A stretch of DNA of 64,000 nucleotides from an uncultured Bacteroides sp. Lineage in GTDB: Bacteria > Bacteroidota > Bacteroidia > Bacteroidales > Bacteroidaceae. Shown one piece after another: positions 26,786 through 35,363 of the stretch (the first letter of the stretch is position 1; each line of letters starts with the position of its first letter). The notes beneath the pieces were generated by a model, which was given only the letters and a program-made list of their open reading frames with translations, was not told the origin of the DNA and ran no database searches. The stretch lies in contig NZ_OY782495.1 in the NCBI RefSeq assembly GCF_963677715.1, forward strand, positions 2,901,750 to 2,965,749, written 5' to 3'. Position numbers and translations under genes: made by a program.

Positions 26786-28143
26786 CACGGCTCCAATAGA
26801 AATCTAACAAAAGCCAAGATACAACTACTAAAAATTGAAACCGCCAAGGATAACTCTAATGAGAGTTGACCTGGGCGGTTGCTTTTGGCAAACCTGTACT
26901 TTATCGGATGCTTACGCTTAATGATCGGCTGGTTATTATCCTGTCCTCCGGTTTCAGGAGTAAGGACAGATAGCAAGCTGCCTGCTGCATCATCAACCGT
27001 AGAGTGCCCGGCTTGCGGTTGCTTGCCTGTGGCGGGTTTATCAGTTTGGTGTAGATTATCGGACAGCTTCGGCTGTTGGGTTTGCAGATCCTCGCGGGGC
27101 GAATCATCTGCGAACCGTTCATTCAGTACATTTGCCGAAAACTCCTTACCCAGACGGGAACCGTTCAGCACCGCCCGCTCGTTATGGTCGATAAAGGTTG
27201 CTCCGAATATGCGTCCTTCATCGTTGCGGTAAAGTACCAAGTCAATGCCTTTCTTTTGCAATGCTGCCCGGAACTCGTTTTCGGTGCGGGTATTGTTCAA
27301 GGCTTCGGAAACAATAGCACGGGTACGGGCTGGTACACCGTTCGCCTTAATTGTTTCTTTCGATGTGCCGAACTGTTTTTCCAACGCCTCAATGCCGAGA
27401 GCCTTACCGAATAGAGAAGACTTCAAGGGCTTACCGACACGGTTGCCCTCACTATCCAATGCGGAGTAAACCAATCCCCGGTAAGGCTTGCCTTTATTCT
27501 CTCCTTTGATTTCCTCCACACCTACATTATATAATGAGAGCAGGGCGCGATATTCACCGAGCGTTTGGAAACGGTACATTTCCGAAAGCGGCTTTATGAC
27601 GTTCGCCACCTGTTTTTTTAAGTTCCCCTGGCTAACGTTTACCGGAGCAAGCTGCCATGCCTCGCCCTGCTTCTGACCGTTGGCGGGAATCAGGTTATAT
27701 TCCTTTTCCAACTCCCACCGGATTTTGTTACTGCGGTCTTTCTCGAAGCTGTCGGGAACAAGCGTACCATCGGGACGAACACGGGTCGAAACGATGTGGA
27801 TGTGCTGGCGGTCTATATCCTCATGTTTGAAAATCATGTAGGGTTGCGAGCCATATCCCAACCGCTCCATATACTTTTGCCCGATCTCGGCAAGCTGTTC
27901 ATCGGTCAGCTTATCGTCCGGGTGCGGGTTCAGCGAAATATGGATAACAGGCTTTTGGGTGGTGATATGCGAGGGCATAAACCGCTCAAAATCCTGCATA
28001 CAAGCAGAGGCATTGAACGCTCCATCGGTAGGTTCGATTACCAGATTGGTTGCCAAAACCTTACCCAAACCCTCGTCCACTTTCTCCTGATTGTAGGAAA
28101 GTGCACCGTACAGATTGCTCCCGTGCGAGATTTTCGCCACCAT
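26782..28143 (-). CDS. mobB: Relaxase (MobB), 3' end replaced by IS66 sequence
   Basis: The native part (about 409 residues) starts MVAKISHGSNLYGALSYNQ, with candidate catalytic Tyr12 or Tyr17. It has IHISLNPHPDD and the three-His motif KHEDIDRQHIHIV of relaxase family PF03432. The relaxase nicks oriT and leads the strand into the recipient. IS66 entered at codon 409: the last 13 native residues (mostly Lys/Arg) are lost, and about 44 residues read from the IS end replace them. The catalytic domain is untouched, so nicking may persist. The gene follows mobA after three bases. Confidence 0.88.
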   Translation of the reverse strand: MVAKISHGSNLYGALSYNQEKVDEGLGKVLATNLVIEPTDGAFNASACMQDFERFMPSHITTQKPVIHISLNPHPDDKLTDEQLAEIGQKYMERLGYGSQPYMIFKHEDIDRQHIHIVSTRVRPDGTLVPDSFEKDRSNKIRWELEKEYNLIPANGQKQGEAWQLAPVNVSQGNLKKQVANVIKPLSEMYRFQTLGEYRALLSLYNVGVEEIKGENKGKPYRGLVYSALDSEGNRVGKPLKSSLFGKALGIEALEKQFGTSKETIKANGVPARTRAIVSEALNNTRTENEFRAALQKKGIDLVLYRNDEGRIFGATFIDHNERAVLNGSRLGKEFSANVLNERFADDSPREDLQTQQPKLSDNLHQTDKPATGKQPQAGHSTVDDAAGSLLSVLTPETGGQDNNQPIIKRKHPIKYRFAKSNRPGQLSLELSLAVSIFSSCILAFVRFLLEPC

Positions 28144-28146
28144 TTT

Positions 28147-28578
28147 TTAGAGGTATTTCGCCTTAAACCGCTCACATAGCTGCATCACTTCGCGCCCGAT
28201 TCCCGCCAGTTCTACGGTCGCTTTCTCCAATTTATAGAGCAATGCAAGTGCTTTTTTCTCCCCGAAATTGCTGTGGAGTTCCTTCACAATCTGATTGTAA
28301 TTCACGCCCACGCTTCGGAATTGACTGTGCAACGCGGTCAGCCTTGCGGTAAATTCAACAGCTGATGCATCCGTTTTTACTACTCGGAACTCATCGCCAA
28401 AGATGCGGGCTGAGATGAAAGCAGACAGTGAACTTACGCCTGACTGCTCGAACATGGCAAGAAATCCGGCGTGCTGTGTATCCGTCAGATTCACTGTCAG
28501 CCGATGTTTCGCCGGGTCGTTCTTCGGGGGTCTGCCCCCCTTTCCCCGTTTGCGGGGTTCTCTTTTTTCTTCGTTCAT
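28147..28578 (-). CDS. mobA: Relaxosome protein MobA
   Basis: The 143-residue product has a basic N-terminus (KREPRKRGKGGRPPKNDPAK) and a ribbon-helix-helix-like segment HRLTVNLTDTQHAGFLAMFEQSG. A helical part follows with FRSVGVNYNQIVKELHSNFGE, typical of MobA/MobC accessory proteins. It should bind oriT and help the relaxase. The start sits in the recurring leader ACCACTAAAAGA. The likely oriT lies directly upstream. Confidence 0.85.
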   Translation of the reverse strand: MNEEKREPRKRGKGGRPPKNDPAKHRLTVNLTDTQHAGFLAMFEQSGVSSLSAFISARIFGDEFRVVKTDASAVEFTARLTALHSQFRSVGVNYNQIVKELHSNFGEKKALALLYKLEKATVELAGIGREVMQLCERFKAKYL

Positions 28579-28657
28579 AACATGATTCTTTTAGTGGTTA
28601 TATGAACGCTACGGACGGCTCATGCCGGCTTAATTTTTCCCGACTTCGGAGAGGAAA

Positions 28658-28814
28658 AACCCCTCTGGAAGAGCAAGAGGGTTGTGCTGCAAAAAACGAA
28701 GTTTGCTGCAAACAACACATCTTGCTATTTGCCAAAATGCAAATACGTTTTGCCCGCAAGGGGCATCTTTTAATCCCGATTTTTTCGGGATATATGACTG
28801 CCCTTCGTCGGGCA
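28658..28814. other. Probable origin of transfer region (hairpin cluster)
   Basis: Between mobA and the tra promoter lie several short stems: AACCCCTCT/AGAGGGTT (28658-28683), a GTTTGC-T-GCAAAC dyad near 28700, ATCCCGA/TCGGGAT (28773-28791) and TGCCC/GGGCA (28799-28814). The place beside mobA/mobB and the density of stems suggest oriT. The nick site cannot be placed. The rest of 28579-29355 holds regulon promoter c, then an AT-rich stretch (29040-29340) with many ATGAATG- and GCATAA-like words and no convincing gene. Confidence 0.45.
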
Positions 28815-28918
28815 ATTTATGAGTGCCGAAACTATCTTAAAAATCGGCATAAATACCCCGTAACGTTTCATGCCGCAAAGTTATGGCGAATAAATAAAAC
28901 GCTGTATATCAATAGATA

Positions 28919-28990
28919 TAGACAACCATGGACAGAAGCTACCACCCCTCGAAAATATGATGCGAGTATGAAAAAGAAGGCGTTTATTTG
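28919..28990 (+). promoter_or_regulatory. ICE regulon promoter c, leading into the tra operon
   Basis: The box TAGACAACCA...GACAGAAGCTACCAC is at 28919-28945. The -7-like TTTATTTG is at 28983-28990, after 37 nt. The next gene, traA, starts 366 nt further on, so a long leader would result. A seven-codon ATG reading at 29024 lies in it. Confidence 0.6.
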
Positions 28991-29355
28991 CCCTCGGATT
29001 TGAATAATTGAGTAGTTGAAGCTATGATTTTTCAGTGCCGTGTTTAGTCATGAAAATGTATAAAAACAGGCACATGAATAAGAGTAGAAATGAACGCACG
29101 AATGACTGGCTATGTACATTTTTAAACAGCCAGATTCAAACCTGCATAAATGATTATGAATGCAAGCATGTAAATGCTCAAACGCATAAACGCATGAATG
29201 CTTAATCATATAAAAGCTCAATCATGCAACATTGAATAAATGACTGATTGAGAGTGTGAGTAAATAAATGATAGAATGCGCAAAAGACTACACAAGCATA
29301 AGCGCATTTGCAATAACATAAAATCAACTGATTGTATAATTAAAATTTCAAGAAC

Positions 29356-30132
29356 ATGAAAAAAGAACCGATTTATGTGGCATTCTCGACCCAGAAGGGC
29401 GGAGCCGGAAAAACAACCCTTACCGCATTGATAGCCTCTTACCTTCATTACGAACGGGACTACAATGTAGCGATCATTGACTGCGACTTCCCGCAACTTA
29501 GCATTTATAATATGCGGGAGCGTGATTTGGCTATGGCTTTGGAAGATGAATTTTACAGGGGAATGGCTTACGAGCAGTTTACCCGTTTGGAAGGGAAAAA
29601 AGCCTATCCTGTGGTGCGAAGCAATACCGACAATGCGATTGCCGATGCTGAAAAAACAGTCGAAGAATCCGAAAAGGGATTTGATATTATCTTTTTCGAC
29701 CTCCCCGGCACGATGAACAATCGGGGGCTGATCCATACGCTGGCACACATGGACTATATCATTGCCCCGATTGCCGCTTCCCGTGTAGTCATGGAAAGCA
29801 CTTTGGATTACCTGATTACTGTAAGGGAGAATATTGTCGCCTCCGGCAAGTCCAACATCAAAGCCATGTACCTGTTATGGAACCTCGTTGACGGGCGCGA
29901 AAAATCAGAGTTGTACGATGTGTATGAGGGCGTTATCAGAGAACTGGAATTTCCGTTGCTCAAAACATTCCTGCCTAATTCAGTGCGCTTTCGCCGGGAA
30001 CAGAACATCGACCATAAACCCCTGTTTCTCTCAACGTTGTTCCCGTCGGACAAGTCCTTATTGAAGGGAAGCAATATTGATACGCTGACTGGGGAATTAC
30101 TGGAACTCTTAACAGGCAACCGTCATGAGTAA
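29356..30132 (+). CDS. traA: ParA-family ATPase (TraA)
   Basis: The 258-residue product has the deviant Walker A KGGAGKTT (14-21), DCDFPQ and FFDLPGTMNN, all typical of ParA/MinD ATPases. As the first gene of the tra operon it corresponds to TraA of CTnDOT. Together with the ParB-type protein at 50652 it may help to keep or position the excised circle. It overlaps the next gene by 8 bp. Confidence 0.88.
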   Translation: MKKEPIYVAFSTQKGGAGKTTLTALIASYLHYERDYNVAIIDCDFPQLSIYNMRERDLAMALEDEFYRGMAYEQFTRLEGKKAYPVVRSNTDNAIADAEKTVEESEKGFDIIFFDLPGTMNNRGLIHTLAHMDYIIAPIAASRVVMESTLDYLITVRENIVASGKSNIKAMYLLWNLVDGREKSELYDVYEGVIRELEFPLLKTFLPNSVRFRREQNIDHKPLFLSTLFPSDKSLLKGSNIDTLTGELLELLTGNRHE

Positions 30133-30577
30133 AAAGGTAGATACTTCCGGTCTTGATTCCGATTTTATTATCGGGCAGACGGACAGAACCAACCGGGGAG
30201 CGAAGCCCAATTCGGTGGAAACGTCGACCGTAGCGGATGTTGTACCGGAACAGGTTAAGCCTGTGGAATCGGTCGCAGAGCCAATACCTGCGGTCGTAGA
30301 AGTACCCCGCGAGGAAAACAAGCGGCGGCGCAAGCCACAGCCGGAGGATTACGAAGCTCTTTTTATCCGAACCGCACCTACGACTACCCGTAGCGGGAAA
30401 GCGGTCTATATCCGAAAGGAGTTTCACGACCGGATTATGCGCATAGTACAGAACATCGGATTTAATGAAGTATCGCTGTTCAGCTACATCGACAATGTGC
30501 TGGAACATCATTTCAACACCTATCAGGATGACATTACGGAACTGTACCGTAAACGCCGTCCCGAAGATATTTTTTAA
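30125..30577 (+). CDS. DUF3408 protein (TraB-like)
   Basis: The 150-residue product has a disordered first half. The C-terminal DUF3408 segment (about 75-150) reads FIRTAPTTTRSGKAVYIRKEFHDRIMRIV, then LFSYIDNVLEHHF and ITELYRKRRPEDIF. The fold is ribbon-helix-helix-like, so it may bind DNA as a ParA partner or tra regulator. It overlaps traA. Confidence 0.85.
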   Translation: MSKKVDTSGLDSDFIIGQTDRTNRGAKPNSVETSTVADVVPEQVKPVESVAEPIPAVVEVPREENKRRRKPQPEDYEALFIRTAPTTTRSGKAVYIRKEFHDRIMRIVQNIGFNEVSLFSYIDNVLEHHFNTYQDDITELYRKRRPEDIF

Positions 30578-30594
30578 TCAATAAAGGAAGCAAA

Positions 30595-30909
30595 ATGAAG
30601 AAGTTGAAATTATTTGGACAGAAAGCGACTACACAAAGTACGCCCGTAAAAGAATCGACACCGAACAAACAAGTTACAGATGGTTATATGGAGAAATTTA
30701 TAAAACCTAAAAAGTTAAGAAACCGACAATGTGTTTATATCAGCAACGATATTCATGCTGTCATTGCCAGATTGGTTCGGGCATTAGCTAATACTGGAAA
30801 CGAGGTAACTCTCGGTGGTTACATAGATACCATACTGGAGGAACACCTGCTGCTCCATAAGGATGAATTAAACGAGATATACCGCCAACGCCCGGACAAT
30901 TTACTGTAA
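30595..30909 (+). CDS. Second DUF3408 protein (TraC-like)
   Basis: The 104-residue product is a shorter paralogue of the gene before it: VYISNDIHAVIARLVRALA, then YIDTILEEHLLLHKDELNEIYRQRP. The preceding AAAGGAAG is a good ribosome site. A DNA-binding or partition-related role is likely by family; not shown. Confidence 0.82.
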   Translation: MKKLKLFGQKATTQSTPVKESTPNKQVTDGYMEKFIKPKKLRNRQCVYISNDIHAVIARLVRALANTGNEVTLGGYIDTILEEHLLLHKDELNEIYRQRPDNLL

Positions 30910-30919
30910 AATAGAAGCT

Positions 30920-31660
30920 ATGGAACGATATATTATTTCAGCAATCGTGCTGTATGCATTGGTTGTCGCTGTTTACCTTCTTCGCGAACGGATGCAGAAA
31001 CGAAAGAAAAATGCAGCGAAAAACTCCGGTTTCAATCCGTTTCGCTCCACCCCGAAAGAGGATATAGTCGGTAAAAGTAAATTTGACCTTAGACAATCCC
31101 GGACAGAAGCTACCACGCTGATTCATAACGAAAAACGGATTGGAAATGAGCCTATATTTGCTGACGAAAACAAAAAAGATACTCCGGTAACACCCCCTTT
31201 GGTTGAATCGGGAACAGTCGTATCAACAGAGAATATGACGGACGAAAATTCAAACGAAATCAATTTAGTAATTGAGAACACAGCCCCCGAATTTGAGCCG
31301 GAATATAATACGGAAGATATAGACGAAGAAGAAACAGAGGACGAAGATACCGAAGGGGTTGCCGGGGTTTCGATGGCACTCGGACTTGGCTTTGACGATC
31401 TGGCGGGCATGGTGCGGACGGTAGAAACTGCCGATGCCGCAACATCCGAAGAAAAAGAAGAAGCCGGGCGGGTACTGGTCGAGATACGAAAGACCGAGCT
31501 TATGGAGCAGATCGCACCCGATGAACCGAAAAAGAAAGTGGTGTCCTCACTTATGGACGATTACTTCGCAGCCTTCCACCGAAAGAAACGGGAGGCGGGA
31601 GAAACGGACGAACTAATAGTAAAAGCACCGAAATATTTTGATTTACGCAGTTTTGCGTAA
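30920..31660 (+). CDS. traD: TraD-like membrane-anchored transfer protein
   Basis: The 246-residue product has one N-terminal membrane segment (residues 4-20). A long acidic disordered part follows, then the conserved end GVSMALGLGFDDLAGMV and VVSSLMDDYFAAFHRKKRE. This matches TraD of CTnDOT-like elements by position and ends; its job is not known. Regulon promoter d lies within its first third. Confidence 0.7.
   Translation: MERYIISAIVLYALVVAVYLLRERMQKRKKNAAKNSGFNPFRSTPKEDIVGKSKFDLRQSRTEATTLIHNEKRIGNEPIFADENKKDTPVTPPLVESGTVVSTENMTDENSNEINLVIENTAPEFEPEYNTEDIDEEETEDEDTEGVAGVSMALGLGFDDLAGMVRTVETADAATSEEKEEAGRVLVEIRKTELMEQIAPDEPKKKVVSSLMDDYFAAFHRKKREAGETDELIVKAPKYFDLRSFA
31090..31160 (+). promoter_or_regulatory. 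ICE regulon promoter d, inside traD
   Basis: The 27-nt box (TAGACAATCC...GACAGAAGCTACCAC) is at 31090-31116. The perfect -7 box TATATTTG is at 31153-31160, after 36 nt. It lies in the traD coding sequence and would drive traE and the secretion genes separately from traA. Confidence 0.6.
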
Positions 31661-31688
31661 GATGTATAACAATTAAAAACAAAGCAAG

Positions 31689-31792
31689 ATGAAAGAACGG
31701 GATTACGGTTAGCACGGCTGACCACCACTAAAAGATCAAGTTAAACAGAATTATTCATTTCCGGTACAGGGGACTATTCCACCCCCTGTACC
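31689..31792 (+). promoter_or_regulatory. Leader before traE: short ORF, leader motif and strong hairpin
   Basis: A seven-codon ORF (MKERDYG, 31689-31712) is followed by the leader motif ACCACTAAAAGATCA at 31724. A perfect 10-bp hairpin comes next: GGTACAGGGG (31763-31772) with CCCCTGTACC (31783-31792). It ends 18 bp before traE. Attenuation or mRNA processing is possible; there is no T-run, so it is not a plain terminator. Confidence 0.5.
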
Positions 31793-31810
31793 ATTAATTA
31801 AAAAAATCGT

Positions 31811-32113
31811 ATGACAAAGAAGAAAATTCTTATGTCGGCGGCCTTTATCTTGGCTGCCGTATCATCCGCCTTTGCACAAGGCAACGGTATCGGGGGTATT
31901 ACCGAAGCTACCAATATGGTGACCTCGTATTTCGATCCCGGCACAAAATTGATATACGCCATCGGAGCTGTTGTCGGCTTGATTGGCGGTATCAAAGTGT
32001 ATAACAAGTTCTCTTCGGGCGACCCCGATACATCGAAAACCGCCGCCTCTTGGTTCGGCGCGTGTATCTTCCTGATTGTCGCCGCCACCATCCTTCGCTC
32101 CTTCTTCCTGTAA
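31811..32113 (+). CDS. traE: TraE, DUF4134 (VirB2-like) pilin/channel subunit
   Basis: The 100-residue product has a signal peptide (to about residue 23, SSAFAQ), a Gly-rich segment and two membrane helices (LIYAIGAVVGLIGGIKVY and CIFLIVAATILRSFF). This is the layout of small VirB2/VirB3-like subunits. It opens the mating-apparatus block. TraF follows after 44 bp. Confidence 0.88.
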   Translation: MTKKKILMSAAFILAAVSSAFAQGNGIGGITEATNMVTSYFDPGTKLIYAIGAVVGLIGGIKVYNKFSSGDPDTSKTAASWFGACIFLIVAATILRSFFL

Positions 32114-32157
32114 GGGTCGCAGACCCCTTTATTATTCACAATAATAAGAATAAAGAA

Positions 32158-32493
32158 ATGGAGCATAATATTAATAAAGGCATAGGCAAGAGCGTGGAAT
32201 TTAAGGGCTTGAAAGCACAATACCTATTCATCTTCGCGGGCGGGCTATTAGCTGTATTCGTAGTCTTTGTGATTATGTATATGGCAGGTGTCGATCAGTG
32301 GGTCTGCATCGGCTTCGGCGTTATCGCCGCGTCCGCTTTAGTATGGCTGACTTTCAACCTGAATGAGAAATACGGGGAATACGGGCTTATGAAAATGCTT
32401 GCCAAACGGCAGCACCCGCGCTACCTGATAAACCGCAAAAATTCCCGCCGCTTGTTCAGCCGACCTAAAAAAAAGGAGGTGCAGGATGCGTAA
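32158..32493 (+). CDS. traF: TraF, DUF4133 (VirB3-like) inner-membrane subunit
   Basis: The ATG at 32158 gives 111 residues (MEHNINKGIGKSVEFKGLKA). Two membrane helices occupy about residues 22-65, and the basic tail includes ILINRK-like and FSRPKKK residues. In type IV channels VirB3-like proteins partner the VirB4 ATPase, which here is the next gene and overlaps by 8 bp. Confidence 0.85.
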   Translation: MEHNINKGIGKSVEFKGLKAQYLFIFAGGLLAVFVVFVIMYMAGVDQWVCIGFGVIAASALVWLTFNLNEKYGEYGLMKMLAKRQHPRYLINRKNSRRLFSRPKKKEVQDA

Positions 32494-34984
32494 TGTAATG
32501 AAAGCGGCTACCATCGAAAGTAAGTTCCCGTTACTGGCAGTGGAACATGGCTGCATCATCAGTAAGGACGCGGATATAACGGTAGCCTTCCGTGTCGATC
32601 TGCCGGAACTGTTCACCGTTACCGCCGTAGAATACGAAGCCATACACTCGGCTTGGACGAAAGCGATTAAAGTTCTGCCCGACTATTCGGTTATCCATAA
32701 GCAGGACTGGTTCGTAAAGGAAACCTACAAACCCGAAACGGACAAAGAAGATATGAGCTTCCTGTCCCGCTCGTTTGAACGCCACTTCAACGAACGTCCC
32801 TACCTGAACCATTCGTGTTTCCTATTCCTGACAAAAACGACAAAGGAGCGTATGAGAATGCAAAGCAACTTTTCATCGCTCTGTCGGGGAAACATTATAC
32901 CCAAAGAGGTAAACAAGGATACGGCTACGCGATTCATGGAAGCGGTCGGACAGTTTGAGCGTATCGTAAACGATTCGGGATTTATAAGCCTTACCCGCCT
33001 GACCTCGGATGAGATCACGGGAACGGAAAGCGAACCCGGACTGGTGGAGAAATACTTTGCCCTCTCGTTGGACGATACGACCTGCTTAGAGGATATGGAA
33101 CTCGGAGCAGACGGGCTTCGCATCGGAGCAAAGAAAGTATGCCTGCATACAATTTCCGATGTAGAGGATTTGCCCGGAACAGTCGGAACGGATATGCGCT
33201 ATGAAAAGCTATCCACCGACCGGAGCGATTGCCGACTGTCGTTTGCAGCACCCGTAGGGCTGCTACTCTCGTATGACCATGTGTATAACCAATACATATT
33301 TCTGGACGATTCGGCGGAGAATCTTCGGAAATTTGAGAAGTCAGCCCGCAATATGCAATCCTTATCCCGCTATTCACGCGGAAACCAAATAAATAAGGAA
33401 TGGATCGACAAGTACCTGAACGAAGCGCACAGCTTCGGGCTTACGTCTGTCCGGGCGCACTTCAATGTGATGGCATGGAGCGAAGATACGGAAGAACTGA
33501 AACATATCCGTAACGATGTGGGTTCGCAGTTGGCTCTTATGGAATGCAAGCCCCGTCATAATACAACGGATGCCGCAACGCTATATTGGGCGGCGATGCC
33601 GGGCAATGCGGGGGATTTTCCGAGTGAGGAAACGTTTTACACGTTCATCGAACCTGCCTTGTGCTTCTTTACAGGAGAAACGAACTACAAAAGTTCACTT
33701 TCTCCTTTTGGTATCAAGATGTGCGACCGGGTAAGCGGTAAACCTCTCCATGTGGATATATCGGATTTACCTATGAAGCAAGGGATAACCACCAACAGGA
33801 ATAAGTTCGTGTTGGGGCCATCCGGCAGCGGTAAATCCTTTTTCATGAACCACCTCGTCCGCCAGTATTGGGAACAGGGAACGCACGTAGTGCTTGTCGA
33901 TACGGGTAATTCCTATCAGGGATTGTGTGAAATGGTACGCCGGAAAACCAAAGGTCAGGACGGAATTTATTTCACCTATACGGAAGAAAATCCAATCTCC
34001 TTTAACCCCTTTTATACGGACGATTATAAGTTCGATGTGGAGAAAAAGGATAGCATCAAAACGCTACTTCTGACTCTCTGGAAATCCGAAGATGATAAGG
34101 TGAGTAAAACGGAATCCGGCGAACTTGGCAGCGCGGTATCGGCGTATATCGAGCGCATCAGGGTAGACCGGAGTATCGTACCCTCATTCAATACTTTCTA
34201 TGAATATATGCTGGGCGACTACCGTCGGGAACTGGAGGAAAGGGAAATCAAGGTAAGCCGGGAGGATTTTAATCTCGACAATATGCTGACTACCCTTCGC
34301 CAGTATTACCGGGGAGGGCGTTTCGACTTCCTATTGAACTCCGAACAGAACATCGACCTCTTGAATAAGAGTTTTATCGTCTTTGAAATTGATTCGATTA
34401 AGGAAAATAAAGAACTTTTTCCTGTGGTTACGATCATCATTATGGACGCGTTTATTCAGAAAATGAGGAGGTTAAAGGGTGTCCGTAAACAACTGATTGT
34501 GGAAGAGGCTTGGAAGGCTCTTTCTTCGGCAAACATGGCTGAATACCTGAAGTATATGTATAAAACAGTCAGAAAATATTTCGGGGAAGCCATAGTCGTA
34601 ACACAGGAGGTGGACGATATTATCGCTTCGCCCATCGTGAAAGAGGCGATCATTAATAACTCCGACTGCAAAATCCTCTTAGACCAGCGAAAATTCATGA
34701 ACCGCTTTGATGTGATCCAGTCTCTTTTAGGTCTGACCGATAAAGAGAAAGGGCAAATCCTATCTATCAATATGGCAAACCATCCCGGCAGATTTTATAA
34801 AGAAGTCTGGTTCGGGTTGGGCGGTGTTCAGTCGGCGGTATATGCGACCGAAGTTAGCGGCGAAGAATACCTGACCTATACGACAGAGGAAACCGAGAAA
34901 ATGGAAGTCTTCAAAAAAGCGGACGAACTCGGCGGGGATTATGAACTGGCAATCAAACAGATTGCCGAAAGTAAACGCAACTAA
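32486..34984 (+). CDS. traG: TraG, VirB4-family conjugation ATPase
   Basis: The 832-residue product is preceded by a strong ribosome site (AAGGAGGT). The N-terminal half is the VirB4 CagE-like part. The ATPase domain has Walker A GPSGSGKS (444-451), a Walker B-like KQLIVEEAWKAL and the late VTQEVDDII segment. It powers pilus assembly and substrate movement. Length and motifs are normal for CTnDOT TraG. Confidence 0.95.
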   Translation: MRNVMKAATIESKFPLLAVEHGCIISKDADITVAFRVDLPELFTVTAVEYEAIHSAWTKAIKVLPDYSVIHKQDWFVKETYKPETDKEDMSFLSRSFERHFNERPYLNHSCFLFLTKTTKERMRMQSNFSSLCRGNIIPKEVNKDTATRFMEAVGQFERIVNDSGFISLTRLTSDEITGTESEPGLVEKYFALSLDDTTCLEDMELGADGLRIGAKKVCLHTISDVEDLPGTVGTDMRYEKLSTDRSDCRLSFAAPVGLLLSYDHVYNQYIFLDDSAENLRKFEKSARNMQSLSRYSRGNQINKEWIDKYLNEAHSFGLTSVRAHFNVMAWSEDTEELKHIRNDVGSQLALMECKPRHNTTDAATLYWAAMPGNAGDFPSEETFYTFIEPALCFFTGETNYKSSLSPFGIKMCDRVSGKPLHVDISDLPMKQGITTNRNKFVLGPSGSGKSFFMNHLVRQYWEQGTHVVLVDTGNSYQGLCEMVRRKTKGQDGIYFTYTEENPISFNPFYTDDYKFDVEKKDSIKTLLLTLWKSEDDKVSKTESGELGSAVSAYIERIRVDRSIVPSFNTFYEYMLGDYRRELEEREIKVSREDFNLDNMLTTLRQYYRGGRFDFLLNSEQNIDLLNKSFIVFEIDSIKENKELFPVVTIIIMDAFIQKMRRLKGVRKQLIVEEAWKALSSANMAEYLKYMYKTVRKYFGEAIVVTQEVDDIIASPIVKEAIINNSDCKILLDQRKFMNRFDVIQSLLGLTDKEKGQILSINMANHPGRFYKEVWFGLGGVQSAVYATEVSGEEYLTYTTEETEKMEVFKKADELGGDYELAIKQIAESKRN

Positions 34985-34995
34985 AACGAGAAGCC

Positions 34996-35307
34996 ATGTT
35001 CAGCAAATGTAATGCAGCCGACCCTTACGCCGCACATCAGGATTTTCACCTGCGGGAGATTACGGGACGTTGGGTAAGTCCGGACGGTATGCCTGCGGTA
35101 ACTATTTACCGCAACACTTCCCGCAAGCGGGGAGGCATCCGGCTCTCTCTTACTTACAACAACCCGCAGGCAGTCTGTGATTGTACGCTGTATTGTGTGT
35201 TCGGTCTGTATTACATAGACCTGTACGGGCATATCGGGATTGCCTACGACCGGGAGCGGGAGGTATTACAGCTTTCCGCTTTCGGTGAATATGTCCGGGC
35301 AGAGTAG
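34996..35307 (+). CDS. DUF3876 protein (position of TraH)
   Basis: The 103-residue soluble product, ITGRWVSPDGMPAVTIYRN...YYIDLYGHIGIAYD, matches the DUF3876 type found between traG and traI in related elements. It looks like a small beta-rich, lipocalin-like fold. Role unknown. A short hairpin (GTAGCC/GGCTAC) follows the stop. Confidence 0.7.
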   Translation: MFSKCNAADPYAAHQDFHLREITGRWVSPDGMPAVTIYRNTSRKRGGIRLSLTYNNPQAVCDCTLYCVFGLYYIDLYGHIGIAYDREREVLQLSAFGEYVRAE

Positions 35308-35363
35308 CCTTTGGGCTACCTCTGTTCTCCGGCAAAGTAAATAACAATTAAAATTTTATAGCA

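Larger units (their letters stand above)
24297..26915 (+). mobile_element. IS66-family insertion sequence, complete
   Basis: The element is 2619 bp, with perfect 20-bp terminal inverted repeats GTAAGCATCCGATAAAGTAC (24297-24316, and inverted at 26896-26915). It is flanked by the 8-bp target duplication GCTTAATG (24289-24296 and 26916-26923). It carries the three standard genes tnpA, tnpB and tnpC. Target duplication, ends and reading frames are all intact, so the insertion looks recent and the element potentially active. A hairpin (AACCGCC/GGCGGTT with an inner AACTCT/AGAGTT, 26839-26880) lies before the right end. Confidence 0.95.

Noticed and set aside
26902-27414. Plus-strand readings opposite the relaxase
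   Set aside because: Shadows of the relaxase frame without motifs or promoter.
31908-31918. GAAGCTACCA in traE considered as a sixth regulon box
   Set aside because: The TAGACA half is absent and the codons belong to a conserved protein segment; taken as chance.
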